In this document: positions 25,869-34,458 of the stretch, in pieces
Layout of the letters: every line of letters begins with the position of its first letter
Position numbering within the stretch: position 1 is the first letter of the stretch
DNA from: Notoacmeibacter sp.
Lineage (GTDB): Bacteria > Pseudomonadota > Alphaproteobacteria > Rhizobiales > Rhizobiaceae
Direction: 5' to 3'
Length of the DNA: 64,000 nucleotides
Assembly: GCA_019912385.1 (NCBI GenBank)
Contig: JAIOIW010000105.1
Coordinates: forward strand, 23,669 to 87,668
Program-made: the position numbers and the translations under genes
Notes under the pieces: generated by a model
What the model was told of the DNA's origin: nothing
Databases searched by the model: none
Seen by the model: the letters and a program-made list of their open reading frames with translations, nothing else

Positions 25869-27137
25869 ATGAACATCGCGATGTTCACCAACACCTACTC
25901 ACCGCATGTCGGCGGGGTGGCGCACAGCGTCAGCGGCCTGGCCGCTGGCCTGCGCGAGATGGGCCACAAGGTCCTGGTCGTCGCGCCTGATTTTCCGGAC
26001 ATGGCGGACAACGAGCCCCACGTCGTGCGGATAAGGGCGATGCAGCGCTTCGTCGGCAGCGATTTTTCGATACCGCTGCCGATCACCGGCGTCCTCGGCG
26101 CACGGCTCGATACGTTCAAGCCCGATATCGTCCACTCCCATCACCCCTTCCTGCTTGGCGATACCGCGCTCAGGGTTTCAGCGGCGTGGGATATTCCGGT
26201 CGTCTACACGTTTCACACCCGCTACGACCTCTACGATCACTATATCGTCCGGGATTCGGACATCCTGAGGCGGCTGGTTCGCAGCCTTTCGATCGGCTAC
26301 TGCAATCTGTGCAATGCCGTGATCGCGCCGAGCGAAAGCACGGCCGCCTACCTGGAACAAAATGGCGTGACAGCCCCCGTCACCGTGATCCCGACAGGGG
26401 TGGACATCGCCCGAATGAAGGCCGGCAACGGGAAATTGATCCGCGAGGCGTCACGAATTCCGGCGGATGCGAAGATCGTCGGACATGTCGGGCGCCTGGC
26501 ACAGGAGAAGAACCTGGCCTACCTGGCACGCGCGATCGGCCGTTGCCTGGCCGAAAATCCCGATACCCGTGCGCTGATCGTCGGCGATGGCCACATGCGA
26601 GCGGAGATGGCGCGGATCCTGGAAAAAAGCGGTGACGGCGGCCGATCGCATTTCACCGGCATCCTGACCGGGACAAGGCTTGCCGACGCCTATGCGGCGA
26701 TGGATGTCTTCGCCTTTTCGTCGCTGTCGGAAACGCAAGGCCTCGTCCTTGCCGAAGCCGCGGCTGCGGGCGTGCCGGTGGTGGCGCTCGACGCGCCGGG
26801 TGCGCGCGAAGTCGTGCGCGACGGCCTGAACGGGCGCCTGCTGGAAGAAAACGCGGACGAGGCCCGGTTCGCCGATGCGTTGACCCAGATCCTGACGCTC
26901 GAACCAGCGATGGCCGCGAAATTCGCGAAAGCTGCGCGAAAGACCGCCCTATCCTTTTCCACCGATCGTTGCCATGCCCGTGTCCTGGCGCTCTACGATA
27001 AATTGCGCGGCGACGAGACGGCATTGAACAGAAAGGACGACACCCTTTGGCGGACGGCCAAGCGCAGCATCGCGCGCGAGTTCGACATCATCGGCAATAT
27101 CGCGCATGCCGTCTCCGACGCCGTGCTCATCCCGTAG
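25869..27137 (+). CDS. GT4-family glycosyltransferase
   Basis: This 422-residue glycosyltransferase of the GT-B fold has the acceptor N-domain starting FTNTYSPHVGGVAHSVSGL and a HSHHPFLLG segment (about 97). The nucleotide-sugar C-domain has PTGVDIARM (about 176), GRLAQEKNL and the E-x7-E motif FSSLSETQGLVLAEAAAAG (about 283-301). The N-terminal block resembles 1,2-diacylglycerol 3-glucosyltransferases, which make glycolipids on the inner membrane face. A C-terminal stretch after 400 is short and hydrophobic. It follows the sugar ATPase by 16 bases and precedes an acyltransferase by 25, so it probably belongs to the same operon. Acceptor lipid is inference. Confidence 0.82.
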   Translation: MNIAMFTNTYSPHVGGVAHSVSGLAAGLREMGHKVLVVAPDFPDMADNEPHVVRIRAMQRFVGSDFSIPLPITGVLGARLDTFKPDIVHSHHPFLLGDTALRVSAAWDIPVVYTFHTRYDLYDHYIVRDSDILRRLVRSLSIGYCNLCNAVIAPSESTAAYLEQNGVTAPVTVIPTGVDIARMKAGNGKLIREASRIPADAKIVGHVGRLAQEKNLAYLARAIGRCLAENPDTRALIVGDGHMRAEMARILEKSGDGGRSHFTGILTGTRLADAYAAMDVFAFSSLSETQGLVLAEAAAAGVPVVALDAPGAREVVRDGLNGRLLEENADEARFADALTQILTLEPAMAAKFAKAARKTALSFSTDRCHARVLALYDKLRGDETALNRKDDTLWRTAKRSIAREFDIIGNIAHAVSDAVLIP

Positions 27138-27162
27138 CCATGGCGCGGCAAGGATTTGAACC

Positions 27163-27813
27163 GTGAACGGCACAAGTCCCTTTAGGCGCGCCGTTCGCCG
27201 TGCGGCCGTACGGTTTGCCGGAACGCTGATCTGCATCGTCATGGAACTCTGGGCGCTGAGCTGGCGCAAGGACGACCGGGCGCTGGAAAAGCTCGACCGG
27301 CTGATTGCGGACGGAGACAGGGTCGCCGCGGTTTTCTGGCACGGAATGTATTTCCCGCTGTTCGCCCTGGCGCGCGGGCGGCAAGTGATCGTTCTGACGA
27401 TGGAGTCGTTCCGCGGAGACGTCATCGCCGTAATCTGCCACTGGTTCGGCTACACACCGGTCGTGTTGCCAGTGCATGGCGACGGACAGACGGCCGGTCT
27501 GCTGAAATCGGTACTGGCCAACAGAACGCCGTTGATCGCGATCGCGCTGGATGGCCCACTCGGCCCGTATCGAAATGTGAAGCCCGGCTTCGTGGTTCTT
27601 GCCGGAATACTCAAATTGCGGATTTTACCGATCACCGTTCATTCGCATCCCGTGCGACAGGCCAGGAACCGCTGGGACAAGCGCGAGACGCCCCTGCCCT
27701 TCGCGCGCATAACCGTAGCTGTGGGTGACCCGATCGACGTGCCCGAAAGGATCGATGCGGAAGGCCTGGCGCGATGGCGCCAGCGAATTGCGGAAGCCAT
27801 GAACGCGCTGTGA
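27163..27813 (+). CDS. DUF374 lysophospholipid acyltransferase-like protein
   Basis: A 216-residue protein of the DUF374 group: catalytic-type motif FWHGMYFPLFAL (about 62) in place of the classical HxxxxD, then SFRGDVIAVIC (about 82), an ALDGPLGPYRNVKPGFVVLA block (about 126-145) with the conserved GPxGP-like turn, and PITVHSHP near the end of the core. Such proteins acylate lipid A-like or glycolipid acceptors. A hydrophobic N-terminal helix (about 15-33) would anchor it to the inner membrane. It is the last gene of the ABC-GT run, so the pair GT4 plus acyltransferase may build an acylated glycolipid from the imported sugar; that is inference. Confidence 0.8.
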   Translation: MNGTSPFRRAVRRAAVRFAGTLICIVMELWALSWRKDDRALEKLDRLIADGDRVAAVFWHGMYFPLFALARGRQVIVLTMESFRGDVIAVICHWFGYTPVVLPVHGDGQTAGLLKSVLANRTPLIAIALDGPLGPYRNVKPGFVVLAGILKLRILPITVHSHPVRQARNRWDKRETPLPFARITVAVGDPIDVPERIDAEGLARWRQRIAEAMNAL

Positions 27814-27845
27814 TCACGCGATACCGCACAAACGCGGCCGCCGCT

Positions 27846-28685
27846 CTAATGCGCAAGCAGGATTGTCCGGTCGGCCTTGTCCATCAGATCCACGGTGGTT
27901 CCGCCAAGCAGAAACTCACGCAGGCGGCTGTGACCATAGGCGCCCGCCACCACCAGGTCAGCGTCCACGTCGCCGGCATGGCGCATGATAACGGCACCGA
28001 CGCCTCGCCCCTCGTCGGGCAACCGGTCTATCGTGACACGGATGCCGTGTCTTGCCAGATAAGCGCCTATCTCGCTGCCGGGTTCCTCACCCTGCCGGTT
28101 TTCCCTGGCTTCCGGTTCGACCATCGCGACGTGAACCATCGAGGCGCGCTTCAGCAAGTCGATGCTGCTGAAGACCGCACGCGCGGCTTCCCGGCTCGAA
28201 TTCCACGCTATCACGATCCGCTCGGCGTCGGCGACGGCCAGCCTGCCCTCCGCTGGATAGAGCACGGGTCTTGCGCTTTCAAACAACAGCGCAGTCTGGG
28301 CGCGGCTCCAGACCAGCCCCTTGCGCAGCGCGGGCATCATGGCGATCGACATGTCGCAGTAGCGCCCGTGATTGGCCGCGACGGTCGCGATCATCGCTTC
28401 GTCCAGATAGTGAAGCGCCACGTCGCTGGACAATTCGCCGGCAGCCAGTTTTTCACGGACTGCTTCGCTCTTTTCGCGCAACAGCGCCATGCCCTCTTCG
28501 CGCTCCTTGGTCCACCAGTCGAGCGGGACGGCATTGTATATGTCGACAGGCGGCGGCGGCGCGATGCCGATCACCGCAACGCTCAGATGCGCACCGTGCT
28601 TGACAGCCAGATCGATTGCCTCGTCGAGAAACGACGGATCGTGTTCATCCGCTATGAGCGTGAAAAAGGTCTTGGGCAGTGGCAT
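27846..28685 (-). CDS. Tandem universal stress protein (279 aa)
   Basis: This protein holds two UspA-like halves (about 1-140 and 145-279). The second half has the nucleotide-binding signature GAYGHSRLREFLLGGTTVDL (about 249-268). The first half lacks that signature and is likely a pseudo-domain. ATG 28685 is preceded by AAGGGTG; the frame continues upstream but there is no other plausible start. A paralogue of identical length lies at 38998-39837. An FNR/FixK-type dyad lies 55 bases upstream of the start, suggesting induction at low oxygen. Confidence 0.9.
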   Translation of the reverse strand: MPLPKTFFTLIADEHDPSFLDEAIDLAVKHGAHLSVAVIGIAPPPPVDIYNAVPLDWWTKEREEGMALLREKSEAVREKLAAGELSSDVALHYLDEAMIATVAANHGRYCDMSIAMMPALRKGLVWSRAQTALLFESARPVLYPAEGRLAVADAERIVIAWNSSREAARAVFSSIDLLKRASMVHVAMVEPEARENRQGEEPGSEIGAYLARHGIRVTIDRLPDEGRGVGAVIMRHAGDVDADLVVAGAYGHSRLREFLLGGTTVDLMDKADRTILLAH

Positions 28686-28740
28686 CGATTTCACCCTTGA
28701 TTGATTTACCTTACCGAGCCACCACGGCGCGACGCGTTCA

Positions 28741-28754
28741 TTGACACTTGTCAT
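28741..28754. promoter_or_regulatory. FNR/FixK-type box TTGACACTTGTCAT
   Basis: The sequence matches the CRP/FNR dyad TTGNC-N4-GNCAA with one mismatch at the last base. It lies between the usp start (28685, minus) and the HPF-cold-shock start (28885, plus), so it could serve either or both. Confidence 0.5.
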
Positions 28755-28884
28755 TGAGCCGCGCGTAACATTTTCGTTTCTGGCAGTATGTTTTTCCCGT
28801 GCCTGAAAGGCCGGTAAAAAAGCGGATCGCAGCCAGCGATCCGGTTCTTTGGCGGTGGGCGCAACGGCAAGCAAGAGGCATATC

Positions 28885-29433
28885 ATGCAGACCCCTCCTT
28901 CGATCTCATTTCGCCACATGGACTCCTCGGCCGCTATCGAGAGCGAGGTCATGCGGCGTATCGAGGATCTGGAGAAGGCCTATCCGCGCATCATCAGCTG
29001 CAATGTCGTCATCGACGCGCCGCAGAAGAAGCATGTGACGGGCCGCGAATTCCAGGTTTCGGTGAAGGTCCAGGTTCCCGGCCCCGATATCCATGCCACC
29101 GAGCATCTTGGACGCAGCACGGCAACCGAAGACGTCAACCTCGCCATTCATCGCGCCTTCGATGCCGTGACACGCATCCTGCGCGAGCAAGGCCGCCGCA
29201 TGGGTCATGTGGAGATGAAGCAACACCCCGAAACGGGCCACGGCGAAGTCGACCGGCTTTTCGAGGGCGAAGGATATGGCTTCATCGTCGCCGAGGACGG
29301 CAATGAATACTACTTTCAGCGCGACGGCCTGGTTTCGGGCAACTGGGACGACCTGAAGGTCGGAACCAGGGTCCGGTTCAAGGCCATGGAGGGCGAAAAA
29401 GGGCCCTTTGCGGTGGCCGTTTCCCCGATCTGA
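28885..29433 (+). CDS. HPF/RaiA ribosome-hibernation domain joined to a cold-shock domain
   Basis: A 182-residue protein. Residues 1-100 match the HPF/RaiA (sigma-54 modulation) fold, with helix IESEVMRRIEDLEKAYPRI and the basic segment AIHRAFDAVTRILREQGRR. Residues about 118-182 form a cold-shock-like beta barrel (HGEVDRLFEGEGYGFIVAED, then EYYFQRDGLV), with the RNP-like GYGFI core. ATG 28885 (MQTPP) is preferred over an upstream in-frame ATG because GCAAGAGG lies at the right distance. Such joins occur in rhizobia; HPF-type proteins inactivate ribosomes under starvation or hypoxia. It shares the FNR-type box region with the usp gene. Confidence 0.87.
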   Translation: MQTPPSISFRHMDSSAAIESEVMRRIEDLEKAYPRIISCNVVIDAPQKKHVTGREFQVSVKVQVPGPDIHATEHLGRSTATEDVNLAIHRAFDAVTRILREQGRRMGHVEMKQHPETGHGEVDRLFEGEGYGFIVAEDGNEYYFQRDGLVSGNWDDLKVGTRVRFKAMEGEKGPFAVAVSPI

Positions 29434-29618
29434 GGCGATACGAGGCGGCGAAACGAGCGGGCACAGCGCCGCCTTTTCCCTGACCGGGAATGACGAAACC
29501 CGTTCAAGCTATTCCTGAATTGCATGGCGGCCTCCCGGTCCGGGCGGTTGTTTTTTTGTTGTGCAGTGCACAAATTCAGGACGCGGGAGGTCATCGCAAG
29601 TTCAACCGGAGACGACCG

Positions 29619-29777
29619 ATGCGGTTTCTTTCCCAGATTTTCCATCCCGAGCGCCTGCGTGCGGAGCGCGAACGCGCCTATCTCGAATGTTCGGTGTCGA
29701 TGGCCGACGTGGAACGGCGCCAGCGCGAGATCGACGCCGGGCTGTTCCGGCCGCAACGCTGGACGGTCGGCAGATAG
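29619..29777 (+). CDS. DUF3563-like small protein (52 aa)
   Basis: A 52-residue protein, starting at ATG 29619 after a CCGGAG site: MRFLSQIFHPERLRAERERA then YLECSVSMADVERRQREIDAG. The pattern of an N-terminal short hydrophobic run, a Tyr-Leu pair and the DVERRQREID block is that of DUF3563, a group of short alphaproteobacterial proteins of unknown role. The longer frame that begins at 29490 has no ribosome site. Confidence 0.65.
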   Translation: MRFLSQIFHPERLRAERERAYLECSVSMADVERRQREIDAGLFRPQRWTVGR

Positions 29778-29818
29778 CTTGTGGCCGGTCAACGGATGCC
29801 GGCGCCGTCTGGCGCCGG

Positions 29819-31438
29819 TCAATCGCCCTCGGTATCGATCAGGAGTTCGGGGCGCACATCCATTCCCTTGCCGCTGGTTTCGATCACTGCGAGGTGGAAG
29901 CTGATGCGCCAGACGTGATAGGCGACGCGGGCAAGCCAGCGCATGCCGTCCAGCCTCAGCATCATTGCGCTGGTTCCATAGTGGTGCTGGCGCGCCGATT
30001 CGATGGTGCGCATCCGGTATCGCTGATGATGCCGGCGCAACAAGCTTCGCAGCTTGTCGAAGCGCTTTTCGCCGGCGCCCGTTTCCGCGTTCCCCAAACA
30101 GGATTCCAGGCATCCGCGCGTAACGGCCGCAAGGCGCTTCAACGTGCGGTCCCAGGCCAGCGCCCGGATGCGCTCGGTCTGCCGACAGCGGCCGGCGAGC
30201 CTGAACAGATGGTCGAGCGCGTGCATGGCCGAAATGTAGCGGACGCGCGGCGGACCGCTGATAGGGCCGCCCGCCATCTGCTCGGCGTAGAGCCGGGTCG
30301 CCTCGAGCGCTTCGAAGACGACCGCGAGCCGCTGATAGGCCTCGCCTGTCGGCGCCGGGCCTTTCAGCAGACTGCTGGCGATGGCGAACAGTTCGGCGGT
30401 CATTCGCCGGATCGCCGAGCACAACGCATCGGTCGCGGCGCCTGGATCGGCCAGCAAACCTTCGTCGAGCGGCGCGGTCAACATCGGCCCGCGTTCCGGA
30501 ACCAGCTTGATGACGAGGCGGGCAAACGCATGGGTGAACGGCAGAAAAACAAGCACGCCGAGCGCGTTGAACACCGAATGGAAACCCGCAAGCGCGATCT
30601 GCTCGTCACCCTCTCCGCCGATCCGTGGCGCGACGAATTCGGTGAAAACGTCGATCAGGGCCAGTGCGAACACGGCTGACAGGATGTTGAAGATAACGTG
30701 CGCCAAGCCTGTCCGGCGCATCGCCGTCGAGCCGCCGACGGTTGCAAGCGCCGCCGTGATCGTGGTGCCCACGTTCATCCCGATCACCATCGCCATGGCC
30801 TGCGGCAGTGCGATCGCACCGGCCGCCAGTGCCGCCAGCGCGGCCGCCAGGCCGGCACTCGACGATTGCGTCACGGCGGTAATCACGATTCCGACCGCGA
30901 CCAGCTCGAGCCTTCCGGCCAGCGTGTCGGCAGGAAAGCTGGCCGGCGTGATGATGTCCTTCAACGCCGACATGCCAGCCTGCATGCTGTCGAGACCGAC
31001 GAACAGCAGGCCGAAGCCAGCCAACGCCCATCCGACCGCGGCAAGGCGCCCGCGGCCGATGAGGTTGGCCAGCGCGCCGAGCGGAATCAGCGGCAGAACC
31101 GCTGTACCCAACTTCAACTTGAAGCCCAGCAAGGCGACGATCCATGCGGTTGCGGTGGTGCCGATATTGGCGCCGAAGATGATGCTCACAGCCTGGGTAA
31201 AGGTCAGCATGCCCGCCCCGACTAGGCCGACCGCGGTTACCGTTATTGCGCTTGACGACTGGAAGATCGCGGTCAGAATACTGCCCGCTGCCACACCCGA
31301 AAGCGGCGTCGTCGTCAGCTTGAACAGCACGCTGCGCAGCGCGTCGCCGGCCAGGCGCCGCAAGCCGTCTGTCATGATGCTCATGCCGATGAGAAATAGC
31401 CCGAGCCCGCCAAGAGCCAGCAGCAAATCGCTTGTCAT
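29819..31438 (-). CDS. Na+/phosphate cotransporter (NptA/YjbB family)
   Basis: A 539-residue membrane protein. Two homologous Na/Pi cotransporter repeats carry the QSS motifs: AIFQSSSAITVTAVGLVGAG (about 58-77) and VTQSSSAGLAAAL (about 189-201), each followed by GANIGTT or GMNVGTT. About eight to ten helices reach residue 310, and a PhoU-like helical cytoplasmic domain (about 330-520) follows. It would move phosphate with sodium across the inner membrane; direction in bacterial YjbB is export. The start ATG 31438 begins the first helix directly; there is no strong ribosome site. Confidence 0.88.
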   Translation of the reverse strand: MTSDLLLALGGLGLFLIGMSIMTDGLRRLAGDALRSVLFKLTTTPLSGVAAGSILTAIFQSSSAITVTAVGLVGAGMLTFTQAVSIIFGANIGTTATAWIVALLGFKLKLGTAVLPLIPLGALANLIGRGRLAAVGWALAGFGLLFVGLDSMQAGMSALKDIITPASFPADTLAGRLELVAVGIVITAVTQSSSAGLAAALAALAAGAIALPQAMAMVIGMNVGTTITAALATVGGSTAMRRTGLAHVIFNILSAVFALALIDVFTEFVAPRIGGEGDEQIALAGFHSVFNALGVLVFLPFTHAFARLVIKLVPERGPMLTAPLDEGLLADPGAATDALCSAIRRMTAELFAIASSLLKGPAPTGEAYQRLAVVFEALEATRLYAEQMAGGPISGPPRVRYISAMHALDHLFRLAGRCRQTERIRALAWDRTLKRLAAVTRGCLESCLGNAETGAGEKRFDKLRSLLRRHHQRYRMRTIESARQHHYGTSAMMLRLDGMRWLARVAYHVWRISFHLAVIETSGKGMDVRPELLIDTEGD

Positions 31439-31499
31439 CTGGCTGGTTTAGCCGATCCGTCGCCCGCCTGCCAGCGGGGCAAGGCGTTCCATGACGGCT

Positions 31500-32249
31500 T
31501 TACCACAGTCCGCGCGCGATCAGGATCGCAGCCGACGCGGCGGACACGCCAAGCAGGATACGACGGAAATTGCGATCGAACATTCCGGCGAAATACGGCG
31601 CGGCTGCGATGCCGGCAACCATGGCCGGCAATAGCAGGGCGACATGGACGATATCGCGCCGCACGATCAGCCCGTTGACGCCGAGAACAGCGATCAGAAC
31701 CACGCAGCCAAGCGCGAAAAACGCGCTCATGTTGGGGCGCGCATGGGCCGGCGTCTGGTCCTGGTAGGCGATCGCCATGGGCGGACCGCCGACCGAAGTG
31801 ATCGCAGCCGTGATCCCCGACAGCGTTCCCATGGCAAACAGCATCGGCATCGTGAAGCGAAGCCTGAGCCCGATAACCGACAATACCACCGAGACCGCGA
31901 TCATCGAACCGAACAACAGCATGAACTGCTTCTGCTCGGTGAGCCGGACAAGGATCGCAACGGCGATGAGCGCACCTGCAAAGCGCCCCGAAACCGACCA
32001 GCCGACCTCCGGCCAATTGATCCCCTGGCGCGTCCTGACCATCGCGGTGGCAGCCGTGAACAGGGTCAGGATGATGATCGGATTTGGAACCAGAACGGGG
32101 GCGAACAGGGCCAGAAGTGGTGCGGACGTCAGTCCGAAGCCGACCCCGGCACGGTATTGCACGATCGTAGCGAACGCGACGATGGCCGAGGCAAGCGCAT
32201 ACTGCCACGGCGCCAGGTCAGCAAATACAACAGCTAGAAAACCGGCCAC
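31500..32249 (-). CDS. TauE/SafE-family sulfite/anion exporter, GTG start
   Basis: A 249-residue permease with about eight helices in two repeats: FATIVQYRAGVGFGLTSAPL (about 23-42) and AAITSVGGPPMAIAYQ (about 130-145) mark the two TauE pore motifs. The frame continues upstream into AT-rich DNA, but only the GTG at 32249, preceded by AGAGAGGCG, gives the family length and an N-terminal helix start. Substrates include sulfite, sulfoacetate and other organosulfonates; none is indicated here. Oriented away from the AT-rich patch. Confidence 0.83.
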   Translation of the reverse strand: MAGFLAVVFADLAPWQYALASAIVAFATIVQYRAGVGFGLTSAPLLALFAPVLVPNPIIILTLFTAATAMVRTRQGINWPEVGWSVSGRFAGALIAVAILVRLTEQKQFMLLFGSMIAVSVVLSVIGLRLRFTMPMLFAMGTLSGITAAITSVGGPPMAIAYQDQTPAHARPNMSAFFALGCVVLIAVLGVNGLIVRRDIVHVALLLPAMVAGIAAAPYFAGMFDRNFRRILLGVSAASAAILIARGLW

Positions 32250-32495
32250 TTCGCCTCTCTTTGCAGCCCACAGCTTGGCGGCCGGAATCCTGCCCCCGCA
32301 ACCCGACGAAACATCATGATACACAATCAATTCTTCACGCCAATTCTTCACGCGTCTCGCCCATATCTTACGACAAGGGCCCCCATTCCCGTCACCCGCG
32401 TGGCAATTTCGAAGTAATGCTAGATTTCGCATATATTGTTGTTTACTAAGATATTTACACCTAAGAAAGCTATTTCTAAATAATAACGAAATCGC

Positions 32496-32524
32496 TTGAT
32501 TATTTCTATTTCCATAGTGATAAT
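32496..32524 (+). promoter_or_regulatory. Candidate sigma-70 promoter of the small RNA
   Basis: TTGATT (-35, 32496-32501), a 17-base spacer and GATAAT (-10, 32519-32524) would start transcription near 32531, at the first stem of the candidate RNA. Confidence 0.5.
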
Positions 32525-32530
32525 ATTTTT

Positions 32531-32610
32531 CAGGCGCTAAGTTCACACCCCGAGCCACCTAATAGCGCCAAGGCCCGCCAGTGCCCCCGCGTTGGCGGGC
32601 CGCATTTTTT
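32531..32610 (+). ncRNA. Candidate small RNA, about 80 nt, two stem-loops
   Basis: From the predicted start, the RNA would form stem 1 with perfect 7-bp arms GGCGCTA/TAGCGCC (32533-32539 and 32563-32569, 23-base loop containing ACACCCCGAGCC), then a strong intrinsic terminator (9-bp stem, six T). It is bounded by a promoter-like sequence and a terminator, has no open frame of note, and no gene on the plus strand needs the terminator. I do not recognise the RNA family. Confidence 0.55.
32572..32610 (+). terminator. Rho-independent terminator
   Basis: Perfect arms GGCCCGCCA (32572-32580) and TGGCGGGCC (32593-32601), a 12-base loop, then GCATTTTTT. No plus-strand protein gene lies upstream, which is the main support for a non-coding transcript ending here. 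Confidence 0.85.
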
Positions 32611-32968
32611 GAATAACTTATAAACGTATTTGAATTTTTCTATTAGTTTTGAGTACGAATATACATACTTCATGTTTTTCAAGTTATATCATTACATTCT
32701 GTATTTTTATGTGCATTTATGTTAATCTATTATTACTTTTACTTTTGAGATCGTTTATTATTCACAGATATTTGTCCACGATGCATGTAATAATTTACCG
32801 CAATCGTAGCGAAGAGTGGTGCAACTGCCCATGATCTCAAGTTGATGTTCGAACGGACCGATGTGGAAGAGGCAATTAACTTCAGGGAGGACGCCAATCA
32901 GGCAGGCGTCAATCCCGGTTCCGGAGCGGATCGCGAAGGTCAACGCCTGCACCCGAATTCCTGACAGT

Positions 32969-33069
32969 CCCATGGCGCCCGGCCAGCGTCCTCAGGCTCT
33001 CTTGACTATTTTGTATTGCTCGACGGACCGCCTCTCTCGCGTGGCGCCGCCTTGAAGATTCTGTCCCAT
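32969..33069 (-). pseudogene. IS481-family transposase N-terminal remnant
   Basis: Only the N-terminal helix-turn-helix start of an IS481-like transposase remains. One frame reads MGQNLQGGATRE from 33069; after a frameshift the next reads REAVRRAIQNSQESLRTLAG, ending with RHG near 32969. IS481 proteins typically begin MGQ-LHG and continue with AVRRAIQ-SQESL-ALA-RYGIN. The rest of the element is gone, so the gene is non-functional. It lies next to the AT-rich patch and to the DUF389 gene. Confidence 0.65.
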
Positions 33070-33105
33070 AGTACATCCCTCCATTCGAGGGAAAACAATG
33101 CTCCA

Positions 33106-34143
33106 TCAAACTCCGGGATCAAACACCCAACCCTTTCGTGCCAGCAGAATCATGCCGATCAGCACCGCCAACAGGACCACCGACAGCGAAATGGCAATGC
33201 GCGTGGCTCTCGCGGCCCGATCCTTCTCCAACCAGTTCGTCGGTTTGATGCCTTGCATCCAAAACGTCGCCACTCCCGCCAGGTTCACACAAATCAGGTT
33301 CATCAAGAACAGCGAGAAAGCGCCCATGGCCAAGGTGGGATGTCCGCCGCCGAGCAGCAGACCGGACGTCACCAGCGGCGGCAACAACGCCACCGCGACC
33401 ATGACGCCGATCAAAGCCGCCGACACCCCTGTCGTGAACGCCAGCGCGCCCGCGCAGCCCGACGCCAGTGCCAGCACGACGTCGCCAAGACCTACTCGCG
33501 TGCGCGACGCCATTTCGGACAATGTGGAGTCCACGTTCAGCAGCATGCCGATGAGCACGGATAACGCCAGCGCTGCCGCAACCCCAGCCAGCGCCGTCAT
33601 TAGCCCGTGCTTAAGCAGCGACAGGTCGCCCATCGTAATGCCAAGCGACAACGCCACGTTTGGTCCGAGCAGGGGCGCAATCACCATGGCCCCGATGATG
33701 ACCGCCACGCTATTGTGGTTCAGGCCAATGGCCGCCACCACTGTGGACAGCGCCACCATCGCCATATAGACCCGCGACAATCGCGCGGCGTTCTTGATGT
33801 CCTCGTACAACTCCTCGCGACCGATCCGCTCCGGTGATTTTCCCTCCGGCGGCGACTGCTCGGAAGGATCTGCGGCCCCCGGTTCCGGCTCCGCCTGGGC
33901 GCGTGGCAACGTCGCTTCGACCGGCAGCATCACCACCCGGTTGCCCTCCCCGCCGGTGTAGCGTTTCTCCAACAAATCCAGCACCGTCTCGCTCTGCTCC
34001 GCGTCCAGCAGGATGCGCACCAGCACTTCCCCGTCCGCCAACCGGATCTGCCGGTGTTCGATCACCTTGCAAGTATCCAGAAGCTCGCGGACGTCCGCGC
34101 TGTCCTTCTTCTGCAATACCATCTCAAGCAGGCGCAGCGCCAT
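33106..34143 (-). CDS. DUF389 / TIGR00341 membrane protein
   Basis: A 345-residue protein. A cytoplasmic N-domain of about 120 residues is followed by six or more hydrophobic helices (about 127-335). It has the DUF389 motif IIGAMVIAPLLGPNVALSLG (about 149-168) and VAVALLPPLVTSGLLLG (about 250). The family is conserved but uncharacterised; a transport or osmotic-stress role has been suggested from context. ATG 34143 has a GGGTGAG site. First of a run of small stress-associated genes on the same strand. Confidence 0.85.
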   Translation of the reverse strand: MALRLLEMVLQKKDSADVRELLDTCKVIEHRQIRLADGEVLVRILLDAEQSETVLDLLEKRYTGGEGNRVVMLPVEATLPRAQAEPEPGAADPSEQSPPEGKSPERIGREELYEDIKNAARLSRVYMAMVALSTVVAAIGLNHNSVAVIIGAMVIAPLLGPNVALSLGITMGDLSLLKHGLMTALAGVAAALALSVLIGMLLNVDSTLSEMASRTRVGLGDVVLALASGCAGALAFTTGVSAALIGVMVAVALLPPLVTSGLLLGGGHPTLAMGAFSLFLMNLICVNLAGVATFWMQGIKPTNWLEKDRAARATRIAISLSVVLLAVLIGMILLARKGWVFDPGV

Positions 34144-34182
34144 CAGGTCTCACCCTTTTCGATGAGCGGCCGGGTCAGGGCG

Positions 34183-34362
34183 TCACCGTATTTCCATCCG
34201 CTTCAGCAGTTCCCACACCGGCAACGCCGTCACGCCGCCGACAACCCCGCTCAGATAGCCCGGTATGTCCGTGTCGAAGAGCCAGCGCCACAAGAGGCCG
34301 GCGACGAAACTCGTGACCAACATGGTCGCGACCGTAATCAGCAATCGTTGCCAAAGTGGCAT
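34183..34362 (-). CDS. Small hypothetical membrane protein (59 aa)
   Basis: A 59-residue protein with two hydrophobic segments (WQRLLITVATMLVTSFVAGL and YLSGVVGGVTALPVWELL) and a short polar hairpin (DTDIPG). ATG 34362 has a GGGGG site 8 bases upstream; a TTG 18 bases earlier is possible. No family is recognised. Location in the stress islet is the only clue. Confidence 0.5.
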   Translation of the reverse strand: MPLWQRLLITVATMLVTSFVAGLLWRWLFDTDIPGYLSGVVGGVTALPVWELLKRMEIR

Positions 34363-34458
34363 GTCATCGCCCCCAGCCAATCAAAGGTTTTTCATTGACG
34401 AACTTGTCCGCGTGCATCCTGCATCGCGCCCGAACTTCAGACAACCGTTCCGAATAAT

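Larger units (their letters stand above)
32400..32830. other. AT-rich patch between TauE and the stress islet
   Basis: About 430 bp of markedly A/T-rich DNA (close to 30% G+C by eye, lower between 32610 and 32800) in a roughly 62% G+C chromosome. It contains a candidate small RNA (32531-32610). Between 32611 and 32968 I see no gene: open frames there are low-complexity Leu/Ile/Tyr strings with no ribosome site. Such DNA is a typical target of xenogeneic silencers (MucR/Ros in alphaproteobacteria). Confidence 0.8.

Noticed and set aside
32649..32834. A 61-codon frame in the AT-rich patch
   Set aside because: Low-complexity hydrophobic string with no ribosome site; expected by chance in AT-rich DNA.
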